Shown: positions 45,076 to 53,531 of the stretch, piece after piece
Layout of the letters: the number at the start of each line of letters is the position of its first letter
Numbering within the stretch: position 1 is the stretch's first letter
From: Alphaproteobacteria bacterium
Lineage (GTDB): Bacteria; Pseudomonadota; Alphaproteobacteria; Micropepsales; Micropepsaceae
DNA: 64,000 nt
NCBI GenBank assembly: GCA_025924715.1
Contig: JAICHV010000015.1
Span: 1-64,000, forward strand
Direction of reading: 5' to 3'
Made by a program: the position numbers and the translations under genes
Notes under the pieces: generated by a model
What the model saw: the letters and a program-made list of their open reading frames with translations, nothing else
Database searches by the model: none
What the model was told of the DNA's origin: nothing

Positions 45076-45825
45076 CTATTTCGCGCCCGGATACCAATCC
45101 ATCAACCGCACCTCGATGCCGCTGCCCTTGAGCGCGTCGGCGAATTTCTGGATGTCCTGGCCGCGATAGTGATAGGGGATTGCCACTTTGGGGTGGAACG
45201 CCTTGACCGCATCGGCGGCTTCTTCCGGCGTCATGGTGTAAGGCAGGTTCATCGGAATGAAGGCGACGTCGATATTCTTGAGGGCGCGCATCTCCGGCGT
45301 GCCTTCGGTGTCGCCGGCGAAATAGAAATTCTTGCCGCCATAGCTCAGCACATAGCCGTTGCCGCGGCCCTTGGGGTGGGGCGGACCGCCGGCGCCGACA
45401 TGGACGATATTGTACATCGGCACCGCGGTGATCTTCCAATTGTGCCAGGTCGTGCTGTCGCCATTGGCCAGCACCTTGGCGGTGGTGACGGTCTGGGCGA
45501 CCGCGGCGGGGGCGATGATCTGCGTTCCGGGCTTGCTCAAGGCGGCGATATCGGCGGTATCGAGATGATCGCCGTGAATGTCGGTGATCAGGATCAGATC
45601 GCCGGGCGGCATGCCGGCGATATTGGCCGGCTTGGCGGGATCGATATAGATGCGCTCACCCCCCGCCTCGATTACGGCGGCGGCATGATAGATCGGCGTG
45701 ATCTTCACAGGCCCGGCCGCGGTCTCGAAGCTCTGCGGCGCGATCGGCCCGATCTGGGCAGCGGCAGGAAGCGCGGCCAGGCCCAAAAGGGCGGCGGCGC
45801 ACAGCAAGGAACGCAAATGGGACAT
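45076..45825 (-). CDS. exported MBL-fold hydrolase (UlaG-like)
   Basis: The 249-residue protein has a signal peptide (LLCAAALLGLAALPAAAQ) and the metallo-beta-lactamase fold of the UlaG type: ITDIHGDHLD with the metal-binding D-x-H-x-D-H, YFAGDTEG and IPYHYRG. It should be a periplasmic metal-dependent hydrolase of unknown substrate. The cupin gene follows 26 bp later and may work with it. Confidence 0.87.
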   Translation of the reverse strand: MSHLRSLLCAAALLGLAALPAAAQIGPIAPQSFETAAGPVKITPIYHAAAVIEAGGERIYIDPAKPANIAGMPPGDLILITDIHGDHLDTADIAALSKPGTQIIAPAAVAQTVTTAKVLANGDSTTWHNWKITAVPMYNIVHVGAGGPPHPKGRGNGYVLSYGGKNFYFAGDTEGTPEMRALKNIDVAFIPMNLPYTMTPEEAADAVKAFHPKVAIPYHYRGQDIQKFADALKGSGIEVRLMDWYPGAK

Positions 45826-45910
45826 CGGCAGTCTCCGCGGATTTGGCTTGCCGGCGATCCTAGCAGAGCCTTCCGGAACGGACCAGACGGTCCGCCGCGT
45901 GAATACCGGC

Positions 45911-46660
45911 TCAGGCGCGGCTTGCGGGCTTTCGTGCCGAGGCCACGATAATGTCGCCCTGCTCCTTGGTATGTCCGGGGATCGCGCGGATCAAGGCCGC
46001 CACGGCGCGCATCTTCCACCACCGCAAACCGGGGAAGGAAAGCGGCGAGATGGATTGGATGACCGGCTCTTCAAAGCCGGCTTCGCGAAAGGCACGCCGC
46101 AAGGTGCCGAGCGGGATGGGCGAGATATGGCCATCTCTTTTATAATTTTCCGGCGCGAACCAGCGAAATTCTCCCGTGCGGATATATTGCGCGATGGAAA
46201 TCGAACTTGCGATATTCGGCGTGGTGACGACGAACAATCCGCCCGGCTTCAGCGCCTTGAAACATTCGCGGATCAGGTGCCGGGGATTTTCCAGATGCTC
46301 GATCAACTCCATCGCCAGGACGCCATCGAAACGGCTTTCAAGCTCGGATGCCAGCGGTTCGTTGATGTTCACGAGATGAAAATCCGCTTTGCCGTGAAGC
46401 CGGAAATTCTCCGCCACGATATCACCGCCGGCGGCTTTGAAGCCCATGTCTTGAAGCCGAAGGCACATGGCGCCGGAGCCGGCCCCCAGGTCGAGGATAG
46501 AGGCGCCCTTCGGCACATTCTGCTTCACCAAATCCGCCACAAATTCATGAATCTGCGGCAGGGCGATGATTTCGAGGCCCTTATAATTCCATGCCGCTTG
46601 GCGCGTTTCGGTGGCCTTGGCCCGATAAATATCGACGGCCACATAGCTGCTGCTTTGCAT
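45911..46660 (-). CDS. class I SAM-dependent methyltransferase
   Basis: The 249-residue protein has the SAM motif ILDLGAGSGAMCLRL, the acidic end of the next strand (AAGGDI), and AMELIEHLENPRHLIRECF with the post-II/III features of UbiG- or glycan-associated methyltransferases. The C-terminal half (ENYKRDGHISPIPLGTL) suggests a small-molecule or lipid-linked substrate. The gene lies next to the left end of the tRNA-His element. Confidence 0.82.
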   Translation of the reverse strand: MQSSSYVAVDIYRAKATETRQAAWNYKGLEIIALPQIHEFVADLVKQNVPKGASILDLGAGSGAMCLRLQDMGFKAAGGDIVAENFRLHGKADFHLVNINEPLASELESRFDGVLAMELIEHLENPRHLIRECFKALKPGGLFVVTTPNIASSISIAQYIRTGEFRWFAPENYKRDGHISPIPLGTLRRAFREAGFEEPVIQSISPLSFPGLRWWKMRAVAALIRAIPGHTKEQGDIIVASARKPASRA

Positions 46661-46745
46661 GGGATCCCCCTATCCGCTCATAAAACGCAAAGAGACAGAG
46701 CTGGTTGCATGCCACGGCTTTAAGGGGTGCTTGCGCGGCTCGGAG

Positions 46746-46762
46746 TGGTACAGTTGGGTGGG
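46746..46762. repeat. 17-bp partial copy of the tRNA-His 3' end
   Basis: TGGTACAGTTGGGTGGG matches the first 17 bases of the 48-bp attachment repeat that begins 107 bp to the right, and then diverges. It may be a relic of an earlier integration. Confidence 0.5.
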
Positions 46763-46852
46763 GTTCGAGGCGAAGCCGAGGACGGGCGCGGCGCCTAGCG
46801 TCAGCGTCAGGCGCGCGCCCAGGGAGCCCACTAAAGGGGCCGAATTTTAAGA

Positions 46853-46900
46853 TGGTACAGTTGGGTGGGCTCGAACCACCGACCTCCGGATCCACAATCC
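46853..46900. repeat. left attachment repeat (48 bp, tRNA-His 3' fragment)
   Basis: Identical to 58781-58828; the next bases differ (AT here, GG at the tRNA). The fragment lacks the 5' half of the tRNA. Confidence 0.92.
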
Positions 46901-47036
46901 ATCCACTCGCTGATTTATCATAAGCAGCGTCAAGAGGATAGCATTCCTGTGGCCGCCCCATGGCGCTCCTATTCAAATTGCCCTCTTCCAGCATATGCTT
47001 TGTCCCGAGGAGTGACCGGCTGCGAACCGTCCATGA

Positions 47037-47483
47037 TTGATGGAAGGATTGCGCGCCGTGTCTGCCGAGAGGATACCCATTTGGGACCGATGTATTCATC
47101 CCTCGGTCCTGCCCGCGATTCGCAATAGCTGGCTTTGGGTTTGTTGCCGCATCCCGTATTGCGGTCATTCCCGCGCGGTCCCTCTTGCGCCTTGGATCAT
47201 CCGGTGGGGGTCTGAAGACGTTGGGAATATGATACGGCGGAATTTCCGCTGTGCCATGTGCGGCACCCGGGGATGCGTTTTCGGCCACCCGCTCGTAGAC
47301 GGCGCCGGCATCGAGGCCTTTCCGCCCCGTGATAAATTGATTAGCCTAGGCGGCACCTGGCCGGCGCTCGCAGGCGAAGTCCATTGGCAGACTGTCAAGC
47401 GAAAGCAGGCCGAATATCTGGCCAGATATCCCACCGGCGACGCCCTGCTGGGCGAATTTCGCGGAACTGGTAGGCTGCGGTTC
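47037..47483 (+). other. zinc-ribbon-like coding stretch in frame with the SRAP gene
   Basis: The frame opens at 47037 and runs without a stop into the SRAP protein. Its translation is not random: it has paired cysteines in WVCCRIPYCGHS and FRCAMCGTRGC about 35 residues apart with an IIRWG segment between, the pattern of small zinc-ribbon proteins common in alphaproteobacteria. It may be a separate gene that has lost its stop, or an N-terminal extension of the next protein. If fused, the SRAP catalytic cysteine would be internal. Confidence 0.45.
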
Positions 47484-48152
47484 ATGTGCAATCTGTATTC
47501 CGTCAAGGTCGGCCAAAAACATATTGCGAGCACCGCGGGAGCCCTGCGCGACCTCACCGGCAACATGCCGCCGCTGCCGGCGATATTTCCGAACCGGCCG
47601 GCGCCCATTGTCCGCGTGGCGCCTGATGGCGTGCGCGAGCTGGTGATGGCGCGGTGGGGATTTCCGCCGCCCATCATCCCCGGCAGCAAGCCGCGCAACC
47701 CATATCTCACAAACGTCCGAAACACCGACAGCCGCTATTGGCAGGCGTTCTTGAAGAAGCCCAGCGCGCGCTGCCTGGTCCCTGTCACCAGCTTTGCCGA
47801 GCCCGATAATAATCAGGGGCCGCGCTCGATCTGGACCTGGTTCGCCCAGGACGAGAGCCGGCCGCTGATGTTCTTTGCGGGGATCTGGCGGGAATGGGAA
47901 GGCGATCGGGGTACCAAGACGGTCCCCGATGTGGGGAAGCATTTGCTGTTCAGCTTTCTTACCACCGATGCCAGCCCTGATGTGGCGCCCATCCACCCCG
48001 ACGCGACGCCGGTCTTGCTGTTAAGCGAAGGCGAGCGTGAGCAATGGATGAACGCGCCTTGGGAGTTGGCGCAGGAGCTCCAGCGGCCACCGCCTGCAGG
48101 CGCGCTCCGGGTGGTCGCTACCGATACCAAGGAGGATGCAGCTCCATGCTAG
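47484..48152 (+). CDS. SRAP domain protein (abasic-site crosslinking, YedK/HMCES type)
   Basis: The 222-residue protein begins MCNLYSVK; after removal of methionine, Cys-2 crosslinks to abasic sites in single-stranded DNA. Other family features are RCLVPVTSFAE with the catalytic glutamate, FFAGIWREW and the late histidine in VAPIHPDATPVLL. Some phages and satellites carry such genes, perhaps to protect replicating DNA. The ATG at 47484 is required for the N-terminal cysteine; the open frame extends to 47037. Confidence 0.87.
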   Translation: MCNLYSVKVGQKHIASTAGALRDLTGNMPPLPAIFPNRPAPIVRVAPDGVRELVMARWGFPPPIIPGSKPRNPYLTNVRNTDSRYWQAFLKKPSARCLVPVTSFAEPDNNQGPRSIWTWFAQDESRPLMFFAGIWREWEGDRGTKTVPDVGKHLLFSFLTTDASPDVAPIHPDATPVLLLSEGEREQWMNAPWELAQELQRPPPAGALRVVATDTKEDAAPC

Positions 48153-48203
48153 AAAAGAAGCCGAACCCGCGCGAAAGCGGCGGGGCTTCAGCGTCATACA
48201 CGA

Positions 48204-48419
48204 TCAATTTCGCAAGAACGGCGCAAACCTCCCGCCATACTTTCTGGCAATCTCACCGGCCAGAGACTCAGCCGTCCGTGCGCTATCGGCATAACGTCCG
48301 ACTAAGATCGGCTCCTCGCCGGGATGCTCAAGCTTTATGCACCAGCCCTCGCCATCGTGCCACGCGGATACGATGGTTGAGGGAAAAATTTGGTGCGATC
48401 CACCGCGGTTCTGACCCAT
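48204..48419 (-). CDS. small protein of unknown function
   Basis: The 71-residue protein has a compact beta/alpha pattern (STIVSAWHDGEGWCIKLEHP, VGRYADSARTAESLAGEIAR). No family is recognised. It starts 3 bp after the stop of the ribbon-helix-helix gene on the same strand, without a clear ribosome-binding site, so it may depend on coupled translation. Confidence 0.5.
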   Translation of the reverse strand: MGQNRGGSHQIFPSTIVSAWHDGEGWCIKLEHPGEEPILVGRYADSARTAESLAGEIARKYGGRFAPFLRN

Positions 48420-48422
48420 GGG

Positions 48423-48626
48423 TTAGGTTTCGGCCTTTGGCTGCACCTTCAGCGCCTCTTCAATAAGGGCTCGGAGAACTTGCGCACGGGCAAGGCGACG
48501 GTCTTTTGCCAGACGATCAATCCCTGCGATGATGTTCTTGGGCAAGCGCACCGTCACCGCCGGATCGTGCCCGGTCTTGGGGCGCCCCCGACCCCTTTTT
48601 TTGTTTTCAGATATTGACTTCGCCAT
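48423..48626 (-). CDS. ribbon-helix-helix DNA-binding protein
   Basis: The 67-residue protein has a basic N-terminal arm (KKRGRGRPKTGHD) and a ribbon-helix-helix domain (PAVTVRLPKNIIAGIDRLAK, then ARAQVLRALIEEALK), the CopG/Arc fold used by small repressors. It is divergent from the S24-like gene, with an inverted repeat between them (48652-48683) that could be its operator. Confidence 0.75.
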   Translation of the reverse strand: MAKSISENKKRGRGRPKTGHDPAVTVRLPKNIIAGIDRLAKDRRLARAQVLRALIEEALKVQPKAET

Positions 48627-48651
48627 CAATAATGAATACACAAAATAGGCA

Positions 48652-48683
48652 GGCCCGGCAAGCGCACCACCGCTCGCCGGGCC
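48652..48683. promoter_or_regulatory. inverted repeat between two divergent regulators
   Basis: GGCCCGGC at 48652-48659 and GCCGGGCC at 48676-48683 form a perfect 8-bp inverted repeat with a 16-nt spacer. It lies between the ribbon-helix-helix gene and the S24-like gene. It could be an operator or a leader hairpin of the plus-strand gene. Confidence 0.4.
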
Positions 48684-48707
48684 CTAACCGGCAACATGGA
48701 GACACCC

Positions 48708-49232
48708 ATGCCACAGGCTGCTTTGCGTTCTATCACGACATTGGCCATTAAATCCCACGGTGAAAAAGCTGGCGGGGCGATCATTGACGCTTTTCGCCGA
48801 CTAATATCCCCAGCGATTTTTGGCATACCCAGCAAAAAAACGATTCTGGTGCCAGTGGCGGATGACCGCCACGCGCCCTACCTACGCTGCGGAGAATTTG
48901 CCGTGGTGGAGACCAGCTGGGTCGAACCTGCGGACGGCGTCTTCGTCTACCGCCGCGGCTCTCAAAACAAGCTAAGCATCGTCAGGCTGCACCTTTGGAC
49001 TGAGCAGGAAAAAGCGACAATCGTGGATCCGAACTCGGGTCCATATTGGAGCCTTGTGTACGGACTCCAGCGCATGGGCAATTGGCAACCATCAGATGAA
49101 CATTGCGCCCCCACAGGAATGGTCCTGTCGGCAGACGGTCCGCTCTGCGACCGATACTTACGAGAAGAGATCGTCGGCCGCGTGATTGGCGTGCTGGGCG
49201 ACGAAGCCCGCACTTTGAACTGGAGGGCGTAG
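48708..49232 (+). CDS. S24/LexA-like peptidase domain protein without DNA-binding domain
   Basis: The 174-residue protein has a segment resembling the C-terminal domain of phage repressors (APYLRCGEFAVVETSWVEPADGVFVYRR) and ends with EEIVGRVIGVLG, but has no helix-turn-helix. The family fit is tentative and the Ser/Lys pair is not certain. The ATG at 48708 has GGAG 6 bases upstream. Its position beside a repressor-like gene suggests a role in the lysogeny switch. Confidence 0.5.
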   Translation: MPQAALRSITTLAIKSHGEKAGGAIIDAFRRLISPAIFGIPSKKTILVPVADDRHAPYLRCGEFAVVETSWVEPADGVFVYRRGSQNKLSIVRLHLWTEQEKATIVDPNSGPYWSLVYGLQRMGNWQPSDEHCAPTGMVLSADGPLCDRYLREEIVGRVIGVLGDEARTLNWRA

Positions 49233-49234
49233 TC

Positions 49235-49540
49235 ATGACACAGGGTATAAAACAAAAATCCGCAATCCAACCGCTCGACCGCCTACCACATGACCCATAT
49301 CGCGCGACCGAATTAGAAAAGTGGCCGCTCGATTTGCTGATAACGAGGCTCGACTAGTGCAGCGGCATCATTGAGATGATGCTCAAAACCTACGATGCAG
49401 AGGATGGGGGCCGGTTCACGGCGTCCCCCGCTTACATGCGAGAAGCCCTTTCAGGGCTCTCGGACCTGCTGGACGGGGCCAGGGATGCCGCCGGCGTGAT
49501 CATTGAGGTTGGATCACCCACTCCGAAAACACGCCCTTGA
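49235..49540 (+). pseudogene. small protein gene interrupted by an in-frame amber codon
   Basis: From the ATG at 49235 (GGAGGG site 7 bases upstream, 2 bp after the previous stop) the frame reads 40 residues ending LITRLD, then TAG at 49355-49357. The same frame continues for another 60 codons (CSGIIEMMLKTYDAEDGGRF to PKTRP) to a TGA. Both halves look like one compact helical protein of about 101 residues. It is therefore a gene broken by one nonsense mutation, or one read through by a suppressor. No family is recognised. Confidence 0.55.
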
Positions 49541-49606
49541 ACAAGCGTAATAGATCCGGACCCCGGCTGAATCGGCCGGGGCGCCCGGTGATAGCAGATC
49601 CAAGGG

Positions 49607-49831
49607 TCAGCCGGGCGGCGACGAGAGCCGCCCCGCAGGCGAAACCTCAGGGTGACCGCGCTGAAAATCGGCTGCTAGAACCTCGTGAATGCCGGGCAGT
49701 GACCTCAACAGATCGCGAATGTCAGTCAGCAGACTGACCATCTCGTTGATTTTCCAATACCAGCAAATCAACTCGCGGCAGATCAGAAATACCAATATCA
49801 AAATTGCCAAGACCACCAGAGCATAGGCCAT
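49607..49831 (-). CDS. small membrane protein
   Basis: The 74-residue protein has an N-terminal helix (ALVVLAILILVFLICRELICW) followed by YWKINEMVSLLTDIRDLLRS and a polar tail. It should sit in the inner membrane with the tail in the cytoplasm. AAGGGG lies upstream of the ATG. It is the last gene of the minus-strand block beginning at 56298. A holin-like role is conceivable but not shown. Confidence 0.5.
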   Translation of the reverse strand: MAYALVVLAILILVFLICRELICWYWKINEMVSLLTDIRDLLRSLPGIHEVLAADFQRGHPEVSPAGRLSSPPG

Positions 49832-49927
49832 TTTTTGTTTCCCCTTCTTGGCGCCGCCGGAATGCATCGCTCGAAAAAGGATGGTCCCGTCTACCGAGTT
49901 GGTCAACGGTCCGGCGCGCCCGGCGGC

Positions 49928-51166
49928 TTAGCGCTTCCCCACCATCGCAGATAGAACCGCGTCATTGTAGGCGGCAGGCGAGGTCGTGCCGGACAGTATG
50001 ACCGCGGTAGCGAAGTAGTGCCCGTTGCCAGCGGCAGCGGTCGGGGTCTTATCCACGGCGCCGACAATAAAACTTTCGTTGTCAGATACGCCGCTCCCGC
50101 CCACCTGGCTCTCAGCCAGCAGGGTGTTAGGACTGCCGCCACGGTAAATCCGGAAGGCAATGAGGGGCGATGTGCCCCCAGCCCTTTTAAATGATCCACC
50201 AAAGCTCAACAGTACCTTGCTGCTGCTGTCGACCCCGACGGACACCGTCGCTGAGCTGCCCCAAGGGTTGAGTTCGCTTGTAGAAATCCCACTGGTAGGA
50301 GTGTCAAGAAAGTCCATATCAGTGACCTGCGCGGCCGCCAGATGGGACGTCAGTAAAGCGCCGTTTTGAATGTGGCTACCGACGATTTGATTACTGGCGA
50401 TATGGCCCGTCACGATCACATTGTTTGCAATCAGCGTGCTGGCATTGATGATGCCTGCAGCAGCCGGTAACCACTGCAGCCGATCCCCCGCGACACGAAA
50501 AGAGAAATCATCGATTTCACCGTCATTCAGGAATCGCCAAAGCAAATCCGATGGCAGCATAATCGCCATCGTCTCATCGCCGGCAATCAGCATACCGCGC
50601 AAAACCTTATCGGTGGTCAAAACTGGGGCACCGGAAAAGCCATGCATGCAATCCGCGGTGAAGGTAAAAATCCCGGGGTCAAGGTCGATCGTGCTTTCCC
50701 CGACCACACGCCCACTCGCCGCGGCGGGAAAGGGCGAAGGCCAGGCCTGCGTCGTTGGTGGATAGCCGCGCAGGATCACGGTCTCGCCCAGCTGGGCACT
50801 CGGAGGTAGCTCACTACCCAAGTCGATGACGCTAACGCGGGCCATGGCCTGGCAAGGTTCCAGCGGCAACGCGATGACGTCGATCAACTCATTTTTGCCG
50901 GGAGGGCCCTTGAAGAGCTTTCGTCCCTTCCCATCGAACAGCGCCAGCGGGAGCGCTTCGCCTTCGCTGTCATAACGGATGAAGATCTGGCCGGCCCACG
51001 ACTCAAAGTCATCGAGCGCCTTTCCATAGGCGGGCAGGTGCGCAACCAGTATCTGCCAGAGCTGACCAGAACGGGACCGGGCAACAAATCCGCACCCGAC
51101 AGCCGCAACCGCCGTGCCAGGCTGGAGCGCGTATATCGGCTGAACGATGGCGTAATGGTTTCTCAC
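49928..51166 (-). CDS. trypsin-like domain joined to a tail-fibre-like C-terminus
   Basis: The 412-residue protein has an N-terminal region like a chymotrypsin-fold protease, with HGFSGAPVLTTDKVLRGMLI matching the G-x-S-G-x-P serine site, followed by a repetitive region (NASTLIANNVIVTGHIASNQ) of the kind found in phage tail-tip and fibre proteins and a jelly-roll-like end. The start is a GTG that overlaps the S49 gene stop (GTGA). The protein could be a virion component that processes itself or host surface material. The histidine and aspartate of the triad are not certain. Confidence 0.6.
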   Translation of the reverse strand: MRNHYAIVQPIYALQPGTAVAAVGCGFVARSRSGQLWQILVAHLPAYGKALDDFESWAGQIFIRYDSEGEALPLALFDGKGRKLFKGPPGKNELIDVIALPLEPCQAMARVSVIDLGSELPPSAQLGETVILRGYPPTTQAWPSPFPAAASGRVVGESTIDLDPGIFTFTADCMHGFSGAPVLTTDKVLRGMLIAGDETMAIMLPSDLLWRFLNDGEIDDFSFRVAGDRLQWLPAAAGIINASTLIANNVIVTGHIASNQIVGSHIQNGALLTSHLAAAQVTDMDFLDTPTSGISTSELNPWGSSATVSVGVDSSSKVLLSFGGSFKRAGGTSPLIAFRIYRGGSPNTLLAESQVGGSGVSDNESFIVGAVDKTPTAAAGNGHYFATAVILSGTTSPAAYNDAVLSAMVGKR

Positions 51167-52197
51167 CTGCGTTCCCTGGCAGCTGCGGCGCGCTCCAGGC
51201 CCTCTTGCTCTTCGGCCGGATCGGACCCCACCACGCGGCCAAAATTGGGCCCTCTTTCCGCTACGGATCGCTGAAAAGCCTCCTGCCACCCTGCTGCGGC
51301 CGAGGCTCTGCGGGCCGCCCCGCCGCCGCCGGCCAGGGTGGGTTGACTCCCGCCCACGCCTGCCACGCGCCCCCGCAAAGCCGCCAGCGCGTCGTCCGGT
51401 GTACCCACCTGGTCGGCGAGCCCGGCTTTGACCGCTTTCTCGCCAAAAAAGCACGCCGCCTCCATCCCAAGAACGGTGCCGGTGGAAAGACCTCGATATT
51501 TCCCCACTGAGGAAGCAAACAGCGTGCATAGCCGGTCGCATTCCGCCTGAATGGTGCCCTGCGCGCCAGTCGAAAGGGTCTGGTGCGGATTGCCGTCGAC
51601 TTTGCGCGTTCCAGAAAAAACATAAGTGTATTTCAGCCCTTGGCTGCTGTCCGCTGCAGATTGGTCGACGTGCATCGCGACAACCCCGATCGAACCGACC
51701 CCGCTGGTTCTGCTGACGAAGACCCGGGAGCAGGCTGACAGCAGCGCATAGGCTGCGCTATAGCTATCATCCGCGGCGACGCCATAAATCGGCTTCGCTC
51801 TCCGCGCCGCATAGATCGCGTCCGACAGATCGAAGCACCCATTCACCTCACCACCACACGAATCGATCTGAAGGAGAATGCCGCTCACGCTCGGATCCGC
51901 CAAAGCTTCATCCAGGGAGGCGCGAACATCTGCGTAGCTAACTAAGCCAGACACCGCGGAGAGCCAGCTCGATTTGTAGACGAGGTTACCGTCCACGCTG
52001 ATGATCGCAATGCCGTCAGATGTCTTCACCATCGGGCAGCCAGGTTCAATATCTTGCGACGCTGTGGGGAAATTGCCAGCGGAAAATCCGCTAGCAAGCC
52101 TGGGGCCGAGGGCTTGGACGATTGCATCCAACTTGGCGGGGGCGACCATCAACGGCGTTCCGAAAAGCCTGGCCGCGATGTGCGAATTTTTATGCAC
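51163..52197 (-). CDS. S49-family peptidase (phage head-maturation type)
   Basis: The 344-residue protein is related to SppA and phage prohead proteases. It shows LLQIDSCGGEVNGCFDLSDA, the catalytic serine in DSYSAAYALLSAC and TSGVGSIGVVAMHVDQSA, with a downstream lysine (SGTRKVDGNPH). In phages it cuts scaffold and capsid proteins; here no capsid gene is present. The C-terminal 60 residues are glycine/alanine/glutamate-rich and could act as scaffold. It overlaps the next gene by 4 bp. Confidence 0.82.
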   Translation of the reverse strand: MHKNSHIAARLFGTPLMVAPAKLDAIVQALGPRLASGFSAGNFPTASQDIEPGCPMVKTSDGIAIISVDGNLVYKSSWLSAVSGLVSYADVRASLDEALADPSVSGILLQIDSCGGEVNGCFDLSDAIYAARRAKPIYGVAADDSYSAAYALLSACSRVFVSRTSGVGSIGVVAMHVDQSAADSSQGLKYTYVFSGTRKVDGNPHQTLSTGAQGTIQAECDRLCTLFASSVGKYRGLSTGTVLGMEAACFFGEKAVKAGLADQVGTPDDALAALRGRVAGVGGSQPTLAGGGGAARRASAAAGWQEAFQRSVAERGPNFGRVVGSDPAEEQEGLERAAAARERR

Positions 52198-52232
52198 CGG
52201 ATTTCCGCCCCATCCTCAATCGCCGCGCGCGC

Positions 52233-53219
52233 TTAAACATCCAGGACACCGCTTGTCAGAGGACCTTTGTGGTATACGGGCTCCGCCGCCCGCTGATTGA
52301 CCGGCGATCGGAACGCACTATTTTTAGAAACGTAGGGTTCTGCTTTTTGCTCGGGCTGTTCCCACACCGGGCCAATGATGGCTTCGGGGTCAGCATCTAG
52401 CCGTCGGCGTATGATGATCCCCTGCTCTTCGGCAAAGCGGATCAGCGCCTCTTCACGCTCCTCCAATTGCCGCTGCTGCGCGGCGATTTGCCCGAGACGC
52501 AGTTTGCGGTCCGCGTCCGAAATGCCCGGGCCCGATGCATTGTAATACTCGTCGATCTGTCTGGTAAAATGAGCAAGTGCAGCTTCACCAAGCAAGGCGA
52601 CTACGACCCCGGGGCTCATCACAGCATCACTGTACGCCACACCACGCACCAAAATACCCGTCCCCGAGGAAGGGCGTAGGAGAAGTCCCGCACCACTTCC
52701 ATGTGGCTCGAATAGGCCGCTGGGTGCCTGCGAACCGAACTGACTGCGGAGTGCGTCATACTCCGCTCGAAGTCTGGTTTCCGCGACGTCGCGCGAAACG
52801 TGCATGCCGGCGACGCGTAGCCGCTCCGCCTTAAGGTGTTCAATCTCCGCCCTAAGTTTGTCGACGGCCTTCTGCGCCTGGCCCGGAGGCACCGTTGGGG
52901 CCGGAAAATGCTGTTCCGAGCCGCTCACCGAAGGTTTCATCCCGTTTGCACGGATATGTTCGCGGACAGTCCTCAATATCGAAGAGGCGGCAATGCGGGT
53001 TTCGTTGAGCCGATCCATCGTGGACAAATGGCGGTCCACCTTTTTTTGCTCGCTAGCTACTTGGGAGTTATCCGTTTCCACATCGGAAAGCTGACGCTTC
53101 GCCGCCGCCAGGTTCTCGCGGGCGATGCCCAAAAGCTCGCGCTCTGCCAGCCACGGTGCATCGGTCGCGCGGACCATGTCCTCCAGGCGGAAAAGGTGCG
53201 TTTCGCTGAAAACTTTCAT
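52233..53219 (-). CDS. coiled-coil phage-like protein of unknown function
   Basis: The 328-residue protein is largely helical: long charged coils at residues about 25-90 (RENLAAAKRQLSDVETDNSQ) and 110-160, a glycine-rich middle (GSGAGLLLRPSSGTGILVRG), and a second coil (LGQIAAQQRQLEEREEALIR). No family is recognised. It overlaps the upstream gene by 4 bp and lies 35 bp before the S49 gene, so a structural or scaffold role is possible. Confidence 0.6.
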   Translation of the reverse strand: MKVFSETHLFRLEDMVRATDAPWLAERELLGIARENLAAAKRQLSDVETDNSQVASEQKKVDRHLSTMDRLNETRIAASSILRTVREHIRANGMKPSVSGSEQHFPAPTVPPGQAQKAVDKLRAEIEHLKAERLRVAGMHVSRDVAETRLRAEYDALRSQFGSQAPSGLFEPHGSGAGLLLRPSSGTGILVRGVAYSDAVMSPGVVVALLGEAALAHFTRQIDEYYNASGPGISDADRKLRLGQIAAQQRQLEEREEALIRFAEEQGIIIRRRLDADPEAIIGPVWEQPEQKAEPYVSKNSAFRSPVNQRAAEPVYHKGPLTSGVLDV

Positions 53220-53494
53220 CCGTAGATCCTCCGGAAGCGTGTTGGATATTTGCCCCGTTTGGCAGCTGCACGAACGGGGGGCGACCTCCGCGGGTCGCGC
53301 TTTTTCTTGGCACTTGTCTTCGCGACTTTCTTGATCTCCTGCCGGATCATGAGACGGCTCGCCCGCCGCATCAGATCTTCGGCCAGGTCAAAGGCTTCGC
53401 GGGGCGTCAGCTTGGCGGGCCAACTCACCGCGGAGACGAGGAGTGCGTCGTCCACGGTGAGTTTGCGTCCGCCAGTTGGAGAAAGAACAACCAT
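53216..53494 (-). CDS. small basic protein of unknown function
   Basis: The 92-residue protein has a helical centre (LTPREAFDLAEDLMRRASRL) and a very basic tail (KKKRDPRRSPPVRAAAKRGK) that could bind nucleic acid. Its stop overlaps the next gene start (ATGA). No family is recognised. Confidence 0.55.
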   Translation of the reverse strand: MVVLSPTGGRKLTVDDALLVSAVSWPAKLTPREAFDLAEDLMRRASRLMIRQEIKKVAKTSAKKKRDPRRSPPVRAAAKRGKYPTRFRRIYG

Positions 53495-53531
53495 GACCCG
53501 ATTACCCTGCCCTGAACGTGTGGAGCAAATC

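Noticed and set aside
51167-51541. N-terminal extension of the trypsin/tail-fibre-like frame
   Set aside because: It is the shadow of the S49 peptidase gene; its translation is arginine/glycine-rich and the GTG at 51166 overlaps the S49 stop in the usual way.
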